The translations under genes and the position numbers were made by a program. The notes beneath the pieces were generated by a model that did not search any database, had not been told where the DNA came from, and worked only from the letters and a program-made list of their open reading frames with translations. A stretch of DNA of 64,000 nt from Treponema_B putidum (GTDB taxonomy: Bacteria; Spirochaetota; Spirochaetia; Treponematales; Treponemataceae). Below are positions 48,628 through 57,545 of this stretch, piece after piece (within the stretch, counting starts at the first letter, position 1; each line of letters begins with the position of its first letter). Where the stretch lies: assembly GCF_007830595.1 (NCBI RefSeq), contig NZ_VLLD01000002.1. One strand, given 5' to 3'.

Positions 48628-50397
48628 TTATACCGCCTGCTTCAATAATTTTTTTGCTCTTTCGTCTAGGCTGTCCGCTTTTTCGGCGATGAGCTTTTTA
48701 ATTCCGTCTTCATGGGATTTAAACGCATCCGAACCCCAAGGCGAGTAGTTATAGTCAATGAACATAAGTTTAAGTTTGCTGAAATAAGAACGGGCTTCAT
48801 CCTTTGAAACAAATTTAAATGAAGTACCTAGAATTTCAACTAAAATATTATATATGTGCTGCTGGCGCTCAACCGAAACCGCATCATCGACTTTATCAAA
48901 AGAGTTTTGCTGTAAGTAGACGGCATCGAGTAAGTCGCCTTTTAAGTAAATTATAAAATCTTCGATACTTGTTCCTTCTTCACCTACAACCTTCATCATC
49001 TGCTCAACTTCTGTGCCTCGTCGTAAAAAACTTCTCCCGTATTTGACTTCTTCTAAAGGAAGAACGCTGGGATATTTTGACCAAGAATCGAGAGGATGAA
49101 TTGCCGGATACTTTCGGGCATCGGATCTTTCTCGTGAAAGGCCGTGAAATGCGCCTACAACCTTTAGCGTAGCCTGAGTTACGGGCTCTTCAAAGTTACC
49201 TCCCGCAGGAGATACGGTTCCTCCGATTGTAACGGAACCCTTTGAGCCGTCGCTTAGACGTACAATTCCGGCTCTTTCGTAAAAGGCTGCAATGTAGGAT
49301 TCAAGATAGGCAGGGAAGGCTTCTTCACCGGGTATTTCTTCCAAGCGGCCGGACATTTCTCGAAGAGCCTGAGCCCAGCGGCTTGTAGAGTCTGCAAGAA
49401 GAAGAACGTCCAAACCCATTTGTCGGTAGTATTCTGCGAGTGTTACACCCGTATAAACCGAAGCTTCACGGGCAGCAACAGGCATTGAAGACGTATTACA
49501 GATAATTATCGTTCTCTCCATGAGGGTTCGGCCCGTTTTGGGGTCTTTAAGCTCAGGAAATTCTGTAAGAGTTTCTACAACTTCACCGGCACGCTCACCG
49601 CAGGCTGCAATAATAACGATGTCGACATCGGCATTTCGGCTGGTAGCATGCTGCAAAACGGTTTTTCCTGCACCGAAGGGACCGGGAATACAATAGGTTC
49701 CGCCCTTTGCAACGGGGAAAAATGTATCCATTGTTCTCATCTTTGTAACCAAGGTTTCCGTCGGTTTTAAGCGTTCTGCATAACAGTCGATTGCACGCTT
49801 TACAGGCCACTTAAAACTCATGGTAAGAGGTATTACGTTTCCTCTTTCGTCCGTAACCTCAGCTATTGTATCATCTACGGTATAATCACCTTCAGGTTTG
49901 ATAGATTTTAATTTATAAGTTCCATACATGTTAAAAGGAATCATGATACGGTGGGTAAAACTGCCTTCAGGTACGGTTCCTAAAAGGTCTGCACGCTTAA
50001 GGCTATCGCCTTCTTTAGCAACCGGAGTAAAGTGCCATTTGGCTGTTCGGGAAAGAGCATTTAAGTATATACCTCTTTCCAAAAAATAGCCGGCTTTTTC
50101 TGCAAGCTCCGGTAATGGGTTTTGCAGGCCGTCATAGACCTGTCCTAAAAGGCCGGGACCTAATTCAACGGAAAGAAGGTCTCCGGTAAACTCTACTATA
50201 TCGCCGACCTTTATTCCCTTTGTAATTTCAAATACTTGAAGCTGAGCTACATCCCCCCGAATACGTATTACCTCGCTTTTTAGTTTTTTTGAACCAACTT
50301 CAACATAGCCGACTTCATTAAGAGTAACCAAGCCTTCAAAAGCAACGCTTATCATGTTACCGTTAATACCGGCTACTTTTCCTTTTGTTTTAGTCAT
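48628..50397 (-). CDS. ntpA: V-type ATPase subunit A (catalytic)
   Basis: A 589-residue catalytic subunit with the P-loop GPFGAGKTVLQ, AACGERAGEVVE and LADSTSRWAQALREMSGRL motifs. It hydrolyses (or makes) ATP while ions cross the membrane ring. It is the first gene of the operon here; the E, C and F subunit genes that commonly precede it are not present, and apt lies upstream. Confidence 0.96.
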   Translation of the reverse strand: MTKTKGKVAGINGNMISVAFEGLVTLNEVGYVEVGSKKLKSEVIRIRGDVAQLQVFEITKGIKVGDIVEFTGDLLSVELGPGLLGQVYDGLQNPLPELAEKAGYFLERGIYLNALSRTAKWHFTPVAKEGDSLKRADLLGTVPEGSFTHRIMIPFNMYGTYKLKSIKPEGDYTVDDTIAEVTDERGNVIPLTMSFKWPVKRAIDCYAERLKPTETLVTKMRTMDTFFPVAKGGTYCIPGPFGAGKTVLQHATSRNADVDIVIIAACGERAGEVVETLTEFPELKDPKTGRTLMERTIIICNTSSMPVAAREASVYTGVTLAEYYRQMGLDVLLLADSTSRWAQALREMSGRLEEIPGEEAFPAYLESYIAAFYERAGIVRLSDGSKGSVTIGGTVSPAGGNFEEPVTQATLKVVGAFHGLSRERSDARKYPAIHPLDSWSKYPSVLPLEEVKYGRSFLRRGTEVEQMMKVVGEEGTSIEDFIIYLKGDLLDAVYLQQNSFDKVDDAVSVERQQHIYNILVEILGTSFKFVSKDEARSYFSKLKLMFIDYNYSPWGSDAFKSHEDGIKKLIAEKADSLDERAKKLLKQAV

Positions 50398-50440
50398 ATC
50401 ATAACTCCAAATACTGTATATAAAGCATAAATCCTAATCT

Positions 50441-50478
50441 TAAAAGTCGTTTTATAAAAATTTATAAAACAACTTTTA
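50441..50478 (-). promoter_or_regulatory. Long AT-rich hairpin upstream of the V-ATPase operon
   Basis: Arms 50441-50458 and 50461-50478 are inverted repeats of 18 bp with one mismatch and a two-base gap. It lies between apt and ntpA on the transcribed strand and is not followed by a T-run. Confidence 0.55.
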
Positions 50479-50541
50479 GATTTTATCATATAAGTTAAAA
50501 ATATTCAAGACAAAAAAAATCAAAAAATGTTAAAAATATAA

Positions 50542-51078
50542 CTAAATTTTTTCACTGTCATATTCTATAAGAGTTTTTACAGGCAAATCTCCAAGTACCT
50601 TGTTATAATTTAAAAAAGGAAGGCCTACAACGCCGCAAAAACCCACAACCTTTGCTCCGCCCTCTTCTAAAATACTTCGGGCAGCATTTAAAGTTCCTCC
50701 TGTAGCAATCAGGTCATCCAAAAGAAGAACTTTTTGACCTTTTATTACGTCGGTTTTATGTACTTCAACAGCAGCCTGACCATACTCAAGATCGTAAGAA
50801 GCGGAGTAAGTTTCTCCTGGGAGTTTTCCCTTTTTGCGGATTAAAATAAGAGGGATTCCCATTTTATAAGCAAATGGGGAAGCAAAGATAAAGCCCCGCG
50901 CTTCAATGGCGGCTACTGCATCTACCTTTTCATCCTTGTACATTTCCATCATTTTATCAAGGCAATAGCTAAAAACTTTTGGATTAACCAAAATACCTGT
51001 AATATCATAAAAAAGAATTCCCTTTTTTGGGAAGTCGGGAACGCGTCTAATCGCAGCGTCAATTATTTTATCTTTCAT
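50542..51078 (-). CDS. apt: Adenine phosphoribosyltransferase
   Basis: A 178-residue purine salvage enzyme. It has the PRPP-binding motif VLLLDDLIATGGTLNAA and the APT signature IEARGFIFASPFAYKMGIPL and RKKGKLPGETYSASYDLEYG. It makes AMP from adenine and PRPP. The start is ATG at 51078; an in-frame GTG two codons upstream is possible. It lies upstream of the V-ATPase operon. Confidence 0.95.
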   Translation of the reverse strand: MKDKIIDAAIRRVPDFPKKGILFYDITGILVNPKVFSYCLDKMMEMYKDEKVDAVAAIEARGFIFASPFAYKMGIPLILIRKKGKLPGETYSASYDLEYGQAAVEVHKTDVIKGQKVLLLDDLIATGGTLNAARSILEEGGAKVVGFCGVVGLPFLNYNKVLGDLPVKTLIEYDSEKI

Positions 51079-51166
51079 AAACACAGTCTACACCTTATTT
51101 TTGCAATGGTCAATAGGAATTTTTTTAGTTTTAAATTATTTTAATCGAAAGCATTTTAAGTAATTT

Positions 51167-52525
51167 CTATAAATCATACGAAGTAATACTGAGTCCCATA
51201 TTTTTAAGCTCATCTAAAAAAGACGGATAACTTATATCAAAACACTCTGCATCTTGAAGGATAAAATCCGAATCATCTTTATTATCGATACCCGCTCCCA
51301 TAACCATAAGCATCATAGCTATTCGGTGATCTCCATGGGAATAAACTTTAGCAGGTCTTAGGTCTTTTCCTCCTGTTCCGCGAACAATTAAAAAATCCCG
51401 GCCCTCTACAATATCGGCTCCAAGTTTTTTTAGTTCTGAGGAAATTGCAAAAAGTCTATCACACTCTTTGTACCGGCAGATTTCTATATTTTTTAAAACG
51501 GTTTCACCATTTGCAAAACAAGCAATTGCGGAAAGAGCCGGAACCGCATCCGGAGTATCGGAACAATCAAATTCTCCTCCCCTTAAACTTGAAGGAAATA
51601 TTTGAAGAATTTTATTTTTATCATCAAAATGAATATCCGCATTCATCTCTTTTAAAATTTTGACTATACGGGCATCTCCTTGAACATCATTTATATCTAT
51701 GTTCTTTATGCTGATAGCAGAAGATGTAATAAGCGAGAGAGCAATTGGGAAAGCCGCACTTGACCAATCGGCAGGAATGCTTGCCGAGAAAGAAGAAATT
51801 TTTTGCTTTCCTCTAATTTTAAAAGTATTAAAATCGTTCGAAACGTCTAATTCAATACCGCAATTTTTAAGCCAATGAAGGGTCATTTTTAAGTATGGAA
51901 GCTCCCCTGCTCTTTTTAAATTTATTTGCAGTGGAAAATCAATTAAACCTGCTGCAAGCAAGAGGCCGCTTACAACCTGAGAAAAAGCCCCTTCAAGATA
52001 AAGTTTTTTTTCTTCAAAATTCTTAGGTGAATTTTCATGGCTAAAAACCCTAAGAGGCGGTTTTTCAGACTTGTCAAGAAATTCGTATTTTATACCGAGA
52101 CCCTCATAAATTTCGATTAAGGGTTTTATAGGCCTCCTTAAAATCGATGAATCCCCGGTCAAAACAAAATCGGAAGCCGTTAAGGAAAGAAGAGAACCTA
52201 AAAAATAAAAAAGAGTGCCGGAATTTCCTGCATCTATTTTAATAGACTTTTGTTTTTCAATTCGTTTTTTTAAGCCTTCTTTCGGAGGGAAAACAATAAC
52301 ATCTGCAGAAGATATTGTTTTACACTCAATCTTAAATTTTACACCTAAGGACTCAAATACCGATATAGCCGTTTTAGAGTCTCCGCTAATTAAAAGATTT
52401 TTTATTTCGGAAGGAGCTTCAGCCATAGATGCTAAAACAATGGCCCTCATCGAATGACTCTTTGAAGGAGGCACCTCAATGGACAAGGGAGATATAGGTT
52501 TTGATTTTTTAATCTTTAAAATCAT
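51167..52525 (-). CDS. aroA: 3-phosphoshikimate 1-carboxyvinyltransferase (EPSP synthase)
   Basis: A 452-residue EPSP synthase of the shikimate pathway, with PPSKSHSMRAIVLASMA, DAGNSGTLFYFLGSLL, RRPIKPLIEIYEGLG, and the C-terminal SHGDHRIAMMLMVMGAG blocks. It joins PEP to shikimate-3-phosphate. The start is ATG at 52525, overlapping the TGA of the upstream TPR gene (ATGA), so they are coupled. Confidence 0.95.
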   Translation of the reverse strand: MILKIKKSKPISPLSIEVPPSKSHSMRAIVLASMAEAPSEIKNLLISGDSKTAISVFESLGVKFKIECKTISSADVIVFPPKEGLKKRIEKQKSIKIDAGNSGTLFYFLGSLLSLTASDFVLTGDSSILRRPIKPLIEIYEGLGIKYEFLDKSEKPPLRVFSHENSPKNFEEKKLYLEGAFSQVVSGLLLAAGLIDFPLQINLKRAGELPYLKMTLHWLKNCGIELDVSNDFNTFKIRGKQKISSFSASIPADWSSAAFPIALSLITSSAISIKNIDINDVQGDARIVKILKEMNADIHFDDKNKILQIFPSSLRGGEFDCSDTPDAVPALSAIACFANGETVLKNIEICRYKECDRLFAISSELKKLGADIVEGRDFLIVRGTGGKDLRPAKVYSHGDHRIAMMLMVMGAGIDNKDDSDFILQDAECFDISYPSFLDELKNMGLSITSYDL

Positions 52526-54801
52526 TTTTTTAAAAGAGCTTTGAGTTCCTTTAGGCGTTCTTGATCTTCGCAATCCGCTAAGAGCTTTAATGTTTCCTTG
52601 GCCTTTTCTTTCCGGTTTGTTTGGATATAAAGGTTTGTAAGATCAAACAAAAGCTCATCACTTTCACCGAATTCTTCGATGGCCTTTCTCAATGTAACTT
52701 CGGCACGGGCATGGTCGCCTTTTTTTATTGCAAGAAGAGCAATAAGCCTATATATTCTTTCCGTAGGTTCAATATCCATAGCCTTAACCAAAAGGCCGTC
52801 GGCATCGTTTAGATAGCCTATCTTTATGGAGTTTTCCGCTTTGTCGGTTAAAAGAACCGGATCTGTAGGATGAAGCTTTAAGGCTTTTTGATACCAAATA
52901 TCTGCCTCATCATATTGCTCGTCAAAGAATAAAGCATTTGCATAAATATGAAAAGCCTCAGCCCTATTTCTTTCAGCTGCCAAATCCGCCGTTCCTGCCT
53001 CAATGTCAAAAAGAGGGGCACATTCCTTTAAGCGGCCTTGAAGGCGCATAACCTCTACATAGTTTTCCAAAATGACTATCTCATCGGGAAGCATCTTACG
53101 GGCTTTTTCGATTTCTATCTGAGCATCAAAAAAGGCATCTTCGTCAATCGCACAAAGAGCTTTTAAATTAAAAACCCAGCCATTATCAGGTTCAAGAGCT
53201 TCGGCCTTTGAAAGAGGAACAGAACAGTCTTCCCCTGTAAGGTACAAGGCTTCAGCCAAGCGGAAATGATAAAGGCCGTGTTCGGGTCCCAACTTACAAG
53301 CCTTTTTAAAAAACTTGACAGCTTCTTCAGGGTCTTCATCATGAATGAGAAGACCGTACAAATACCATATTGTAGAATCACTTGTCTTTGCGTCGCATAG
53401 TTTTTTAAAATTAAGTTTAGCTTCCCACTTGTTATCGATAGCATAATAGAATTTACCGCTTAAAGCCCAAGTACGCTCATCATCCGGGGCAATCCGTTCA
53501 AGAGCATTTATTACGTCGGCCATTTCGTTATATTCTTCAGAAGCCAAAAAGATTTTTCCGGCTTCAGCATAAGCGTCAATCGCCTCACTTTTTTTTCCCG
53601 CAAGATTGAGCTCGTTTGCTTCATTATACTTTAGTAAGCCTTGATCCGGCTTTAGCTCAAAAGCCCTTGCATAAAAGGCGGCTGATTTTTCATGTTCTCC
53701 TTGAGAATTTAAAAAATGTCCCTGCAAAGAACAAAGCAAGACCGACTTTTCAATTTCATCTTTTGGGATGCCTTTTAAAAGAGAGCCCAGTTTTTTCATA
53801 TCGCCGGATTGATAATACAGGCCTGCAAGTTCAGCCATTATTTCATAATTATCATGTTCAATATCTAGGGCATCTAAAAATTCTTTTTCAGCCTCGTCAT
53901 TTAGATGCTGTGCAAAATATATTCTTCCGGCCAAAATATGATCTTGAATAATAGGCTCACGGAGTTTCCATGCTTGTTTTATTTGGTAAATAGCCGCAAC
54001 ATATTGCCCCATTGCATAATATGTAGAAGCCAGGTTGATATAGGCTTCAGGGGAAATGGCATCGGGATTATTAGCCGCAGAATCGGTATTTTCTACAAGA
54101 AAGGGTTGAGAAATAATTTTAAATTCATTTAAGTAGAATTTTATCTTTGGATAAGATTCCCAGTTTTGTCCTGCAAAACCTATTTTTCCTGCAGCTTGAA
54201 CAATATCGGATTCAAATTTGCCTAACCAAGTATTGTTTACAAGCACAGTTATACTTGTCCCTGCACAAATCAGTTTTATTTTAAATTTTGAACTATCAAT
54301 ATCGGTCAAAGGTTTTGTCCAGCCTAGAATGGGCATAGGTGTAGAATTAACAACAGCCTCAAGCCTCATCAATCCTTTGTCTGAAATAAGAAGGGAATAA
54401 AAAGCCTTATCGCTTATGTGCCTAAATACAAAACCCGCCGCACAATAGCCTGCACTTGTATTTTCTTCAGGAAAGAAATTATCAGTAAAAACAGGCAGCT
54501 CAATTTCGGCATCAAGCACAAAGTCCTTATATCGAAATACGGGATTTAGGACCCAGGCATAAAGATGCTTGCGTTTTAATTCCAGAGAGTAGGAATGTTT
54601 ATCGTCAAGATTTTTTTCAAATAAGGACTGATAACCGTCTCCGGTTTCTTCAATAAAACGGGCTTTTTCTTTTTTAGAAAAATCGGCTTCCCATATTTCT
54701 TCTTTGATTTCTTCATTATCTATCGGTTGAGCTTTTTTAGATTCATATTTTTTTAGAATCTTGTTCTTAAAATAAGAAACATATAATTTAAGTTTTTCCA
54801 T
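52522..54801 (-). CDS. TPR-repeat protein with a concanavalin-like N-terminal region
   Basis: A 759-residue cytoplasmic protein (no signal peptide). Residues from about 50 to 240 look like a beta-rich region (LYAWVLNPVFRYKDFVLDAE, ... IKLICAGTSITVLVNNTWLG, GKIGFAGQNWES) resembling laminin-G/concanavalin-type sandwiches; from about 250 onwards there are many TPR helices (for example LASTYYAMGQYVAAIYQIKQ; WYQKALKLHPTDPVLLTDKA). A scaffold function is likely; partners are unknown. Coupled to aroA by a four-base overlap. Confidence 0.8.
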   Translation of the reverse strand: MEKLKLYVSYFKNKILKKYESKKAQPIDNEEIKEEIWEADFSKKEKARFIEETGDGYQSLFEKNLDDKHSYSLELKRKHLYAWVLNPVFRYKDFVLDAEIELPVFTDNFFPEENTSAGYCAAGFVFRHISDKAFYSLLISDKGLMRLEAVVNSTPMPILGWTKPLTDIDSSKFKIKLICAGTSITVLVNNTWLGKFESDIVQAAGKIGFAGQNWESYPKIKFYLNEFKIISQPFLVENTDSAANNPDAISPEAYINLASTYYAMGQYVAAIYQIKQAWKLREPIIQDHILAGRIYFAQHLNDEAEKEFLDALDIEHDNYEIMAELAGLYYQSGDMKKLGSLLKGIPKDEIEKSVLLCSLQGHFLNSQGEHEKSAAFYARAFELKPDQGLLKYNEANELNLAGKKSEAIDAYAEAGKIFLASEEYNEMADVINALERIAPDDERTWALSGKFYYAIDNKWEAKLNFKKLCDAKTSDSTIWYLYGLLIHDEDPEEAVKFFKKACKLGPEHGLYHFRLAEALYLTGEDCSVPLSKAEALEPDNGWVFNLKALCAIDEDAFFDAQIEIEKARKMLPDEIVILENYVEVMRLQGRLKECAPLFDIEAGTADLAAERNRAEAFHIYANALFFDEQYDEADIWYQKALKLHPTDPVLLTDKAENSIKIGYLNDADGLLVKAMDIEPTERIYRLIALLAIKKGDHARAEVTLRKAIEEFGESDELLFDLTNLYIQTNRKEKAKETLKLLADCEDQERLKELKALLKK

Positions 54802-54849
54802 AATATTTTAAAAGATTACAAAAAAAACGTATTTTAGTCTAGCAGGTAA

Positions 54850-56550
54850 TTATAATTCAATACTTGCTATTTTCTTTTCTGCATAAATTCCATACGGTTT
54901 AATCAATATTGCAAACAAGGCTGCAGGAATACCGCAAAAATATATTAAAATAACCCAAAGATAAGAATTCATGCTGAAAAATACTACAACAGCAGAAAGA
55001 ACTAAAATAATCATATTAAAAAACATGATAAAAAGCACGTTCATATTTTGCTTCATTGCTGCAACAGGATTATCCCAATTAAGTTTAGGATGAGCCGTGT
55101 CTAAAAATAAAGAAACAAGGTTTACAAAGGCCGAAAAACAAAGAGCCACTAGAGATGCTAAAATTATATGAAGAAGACCGAAGTTAAATACAAAACCTGC
55201 AAAGCCCACCCCTATTACTATCGCAAAAAGGGCAAAAATCATGGCATGGGCTAATTTAGCATACATATAAGCTGCAGCATCAATCGGTAAGCTTTTAACA
55301 AAAGGAATAAATTTAGCATCCCTGGAAAGGGCCGTATCCGCAATATTAGTCATTGAACCTAAAAATCCTGATGCAATACCCGTAATTACAAAGCCCGCAT
55401 TTCCATGCATAAAATCAATTATATGGGGCGGAATATTATTAAGATTTAATCCCTTTGCAATGCTTATAACAATAAGCAATATGGGCATAAGTATAATAGA
55501 AAAAGGGCCGTTTAAAAGATAAATCGGAGTGCGGTTCATCATTTTAAATTCTCTTTTTACGTAAGCGATAAAGGGAGAAGATTTTTTTATATTTTTATGT
55601 AAAAAAGACGAAACCTGTTTTGCTTCAAGTTTTTTTATACTTCTTTCATTAAAACCTATTAAGCTGCCGGTATAAAGTTTTGACATAAATCCTATAACCA
55701 AGGCCGGAAGAAGTGCACAAAAACCAACCAGCAATAAGATATATAAAAAACTTAAACCGGAAGAAGGCTCACTTAAAATATAACCCACAAGTTTTATCGG
55801 AGGATAGTATGAGCCGTAGGTTTGAAAGGCTGAAGCATTGGATTCAACCATTTTGTAAAGAGCCTCAGGATCGGAACCGGAAGCAGATTGGATTATATAA
55901 TTAAAACCCAGAGCAAGAGCCATACCTACAATTCCGTTTAAAGCCATAATGACGTTTTTATTTTTAAAAACTCGAGTAAAGCGCATAATCAGGATATTAA
56001 AAAAATAACAGACTGAAATCATCGGCAGAGGAATCACAAGGGCGCAGATGACGGCCGATGCATAAAACATAAAAGGCGGAGATTCCATATACCCGTAAAT
56101 TCCCATCAAAACCGCAAAAAAGGCAAAAGAGGTAATAAGCGAATTAACGCTATTTGCAAAAAATTTTGATGCAAACAAGGTGCGGGGCCTGATGGGCATG
56201 GACAAAAACTGTTCTTCAATTTCGCCGATATAGTAAGTAGAAATAGTAAGCATAAAGCCGAACAAAAGGCTCATAAAAGAAATCAGAACAGCCGTTACTT
56301 CAAAAAGAATACTTATATTGTTTACGGCCTTTGCCGTTCCGTATAGACCGAAAATCAAAAACCCGAAAATAAATAAAAATTCTGCAAAGACAAATAAAAA
56401 CAGAATTGCCATGCCAAATATTTTAACCTTGGAATTTCTTGTTACGGTTTGATCACCCTTTTTTTTTCTTTTTTTAATTTGGGCTCTAAAATTCTTAAAG
56501 TTAAAAACCGAAGCCAAATAAATTTTAACCAATCTAAAAAAAACTTTCAT
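54850..56550 (-). CDS. ABC-2 type exporter permease
   Basis: A 566-residue membrane protein with about 12 hydrophobic segments in two groups, after a basic N-terminus (RAQIKKRKKKGDQTVTRNSK). It is the permease partner of the ATP-binding gene 13 bp upstream. The start is ATG at 56550 (MKVFFRLVKIY); the longer frame from 56631 overlaps the ATPase gene. The substrate is unknown. Confidence 0.85.
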   Translation of the reverse strand: MKVFFRLVKIYLASVFNFKNFRAQIKKRKKKGDQTVTRNSKVKIFGMAILFLFVFAEFLFIFGFLIFGLYGTAKAVNNISILFEVTAVLISFMSLLFGFMLTISTYYIGEIEEQFLSMPIRPRTLFASKFFANSVNSLITSFAFFAVLMGIYGYMESPPFMFYASAVICALVIPLPMISVCYFFNILIMRFTRVFKNKNVIMALNGIVGMALALGFNYIIQSASGSDPEALYKMVESNASAFQTYGSYYPPIKLVGYILSEPSSGLSFLYILLLVGFCALLPALVIGFMSKLYTGSLIGFNERSIKKLEAKQVSSFLHKNIKKSSPFIAYVKREFKMMNRTPIYLLNGPFSIILMPILLIVISIAKGLNLNNIPPHIIDFMHGNAGFVITGIASGFLGSMTNIADTALSRDAKFIPFVKSLPIDAAAYMYAKLAHAMIFALFAIVIGVGFAGFVFNFGLLHIILASLVALCFSAFVNLVSLFLDTAHPKLNWDNPVAAMKQNMNVLFIMFFNMIILVLSAVVVFFSMNSYLWVILIYFCGIPAALFAILIKPYGIYAEKKIASIEL

Positions 56551-56563
56551 ATTTTTAACTCTC

Positions 56564-57322
56564 TTAAACTTCTCCGTTTTCAAAACTAGAAGAAGGTTTA
56601 TCATCAACGAGCTCCAAAAAGAGCTTTTCAAGAGAAGCGTTTTCTCCTCTTTTTTCCCTCAGCTCCTGTAAAGAACCTGCAAACATAATTTTACCGGCAT
56701 TTATAATTGCAAGCCTATCGCAAAGTTTTTCGGCCACTTCCATAACATGTGTAGAAAAGAAAACAACCTTTCCGGCATCGGCTCTTTCTCTCATAATTTC
56801 CTTTAAGGAAAAAGCCGATTTAGGGTCCAAACCTACCATGGGTTCATCTAAAATCCAAACGGAAGGGTCAGATAAGAGACTTCCGATAACCAAAAGTTTT
56901 TGCTTCATTCCGTGAGAAAAACTTCCTATGCTCCCGTTTAAAGCATCATTTATGCCGAAGAGCTTGGTATAACGCTCAATTTTTTCCCGTCTCAAATCAG
57001 TAGGAACGGCATAAACATCCCCTATGAAATTTAAATATTCAACAGCCTTCAGTTGCGAAAAAAGCTCGGGGTTATCGGTAACATAGCCTATTCTTCTTTT
57101 TGCTTCCATAGGGTCTTCGGCTATGTTTACACCGTCAACGATTATCGCCCCTGAATCAGGATTAAGAACACCGGTTATCATTTTAATTGTAGTTGTTTTT
57201 CCGGCTCCGTTAGGCCCTAAAAAGCCGAAGATTTCACCGTTTCGTACATTCACCGAAATGCCGTCTACAGCCTTTGTCTTAGAAGAACCGTAGGCCTTTG
57301 ATACATTTGAAATTTCAATCAT
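56564..57322 (-). CDS. ABC transporter ATP-binding protein
   Basis: A 252-residue ABC ATPase with Walker A GPNGAGKTTT, signature FSHGMKQKL, Walker B VWILDEPMVGLDP and the H-loop STHVMEVAE. Together with the downstream permease it makes an ABC-2 exporter. The start is ATG at 57322 (MIEISNVSKAYGSS) with GGGAG five bases upstream. A longer frame to 57481 runs through two hairpin repeats and is not coding. Confidence 0.95.
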   Translation of the reverse strand: MIEISNVSKAYGSSKTKAVDGISVNVRNGEIFGFLGPNGAGKTTTIKMITGVLNPDSGAIIVDGVNIAEDPMEAKRRIGYVTDNPELFSQLKAVEYLNFIGDVYAVPTDLRREKIERYTKLFGINDALNGSIGSFSHGMKQKLLVIGSLLSDPSVWILDEPMVGLDPKSAFSLKEIMRERADAGKVVFFSTHVMEVAEKLCDRLAIINAGKIMFAGSLQELREKRGENASLEKLFLELVDDKPSSSFENGEV

Positions 57323-57329
57323 AAATACT

Positions 57330-57403
57330 CCCATAAAAACTTTTTGCAGCAAATAGCAATTTGCGAAAAAAGTTTTTTCAAGCGGTTTGCTTGCAAACCG
57401 CAT
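57330..57403 (-). repeat. 5'-UTR hairpin repeat, type 2, copy 2
   Basis: Stems AAAAACTTTTT (57335-57345) with AAAAAGTTTTT (57367-57377), inner GCAAAT/ATTTGC-type stem, and GCGGTTTGC (57382-57390) with GCAAACCGC (57393-57401). Near copy of 6443-6520; the third stem differs by paired changes. It abuts the Shine-Dalgarno sequence of the ABC ATPase gene. Confidence 0.8.
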
Positions 57404-57411
57404 ACAATAAC

Positions 57412-57484
57412 ACGACGTTTGCCGAAAGGCAAACTCGGCAGATAAACAGTGAGGCAGTATTTGTGCCGAACTGTTTATCACACC
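57412..57484 (-). repeat. 5'-UTR hairpin repeat, type 1, copy B
   Basis: On the minus strand it reads GATAAACAG...CTGTTTATC followed by the GTTTGCC/GGCAAAC stem, as in copy A at 23161-23232. It lies directly upstream of the type 2 copy, with GGGAGG at its outer edge. Confidence 0.8.
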
Positions 57485-57500
57485 TCCCTTTAATAAAATA

Positions 57501-57544
57501 AGCAGTGGGGCTGAATTTCTGCCGAAATGTTTATCATAACTCCC
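57501..57544 (-). repeat. 5'-UTR hairpin repeat, type 1, degenerate copy
   Basis: On the minus strand GGGAGTTATGATAAACATTT then CAGCCCCACTGCTT; similar to the first hairpin of copies A to C with several changes that weaken the stem. Confidence 0.6.
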
Positions 57545-57545
57545 T

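Noticed and set aside
53616..53951. 111-residue plus-strand frame inside the TPR gene
   Set aside because: Antisense shadow of a clear TPR coding region, with no ribosome-binding site; many similar frames over tkt, recN, alaS and others were dropped for the same reason.
57323..57481. N-terminal extension of the ABC ATPase frame, beginning MINSSAQ
   Set aside because: It is translation of the hairpin repeats. The same MINSSAQ...PHCLS sequence appears before the unrelated lipoprotein at 58481-59281, and a proper Shine-Dalgarno sequence precedes the internal ATG.
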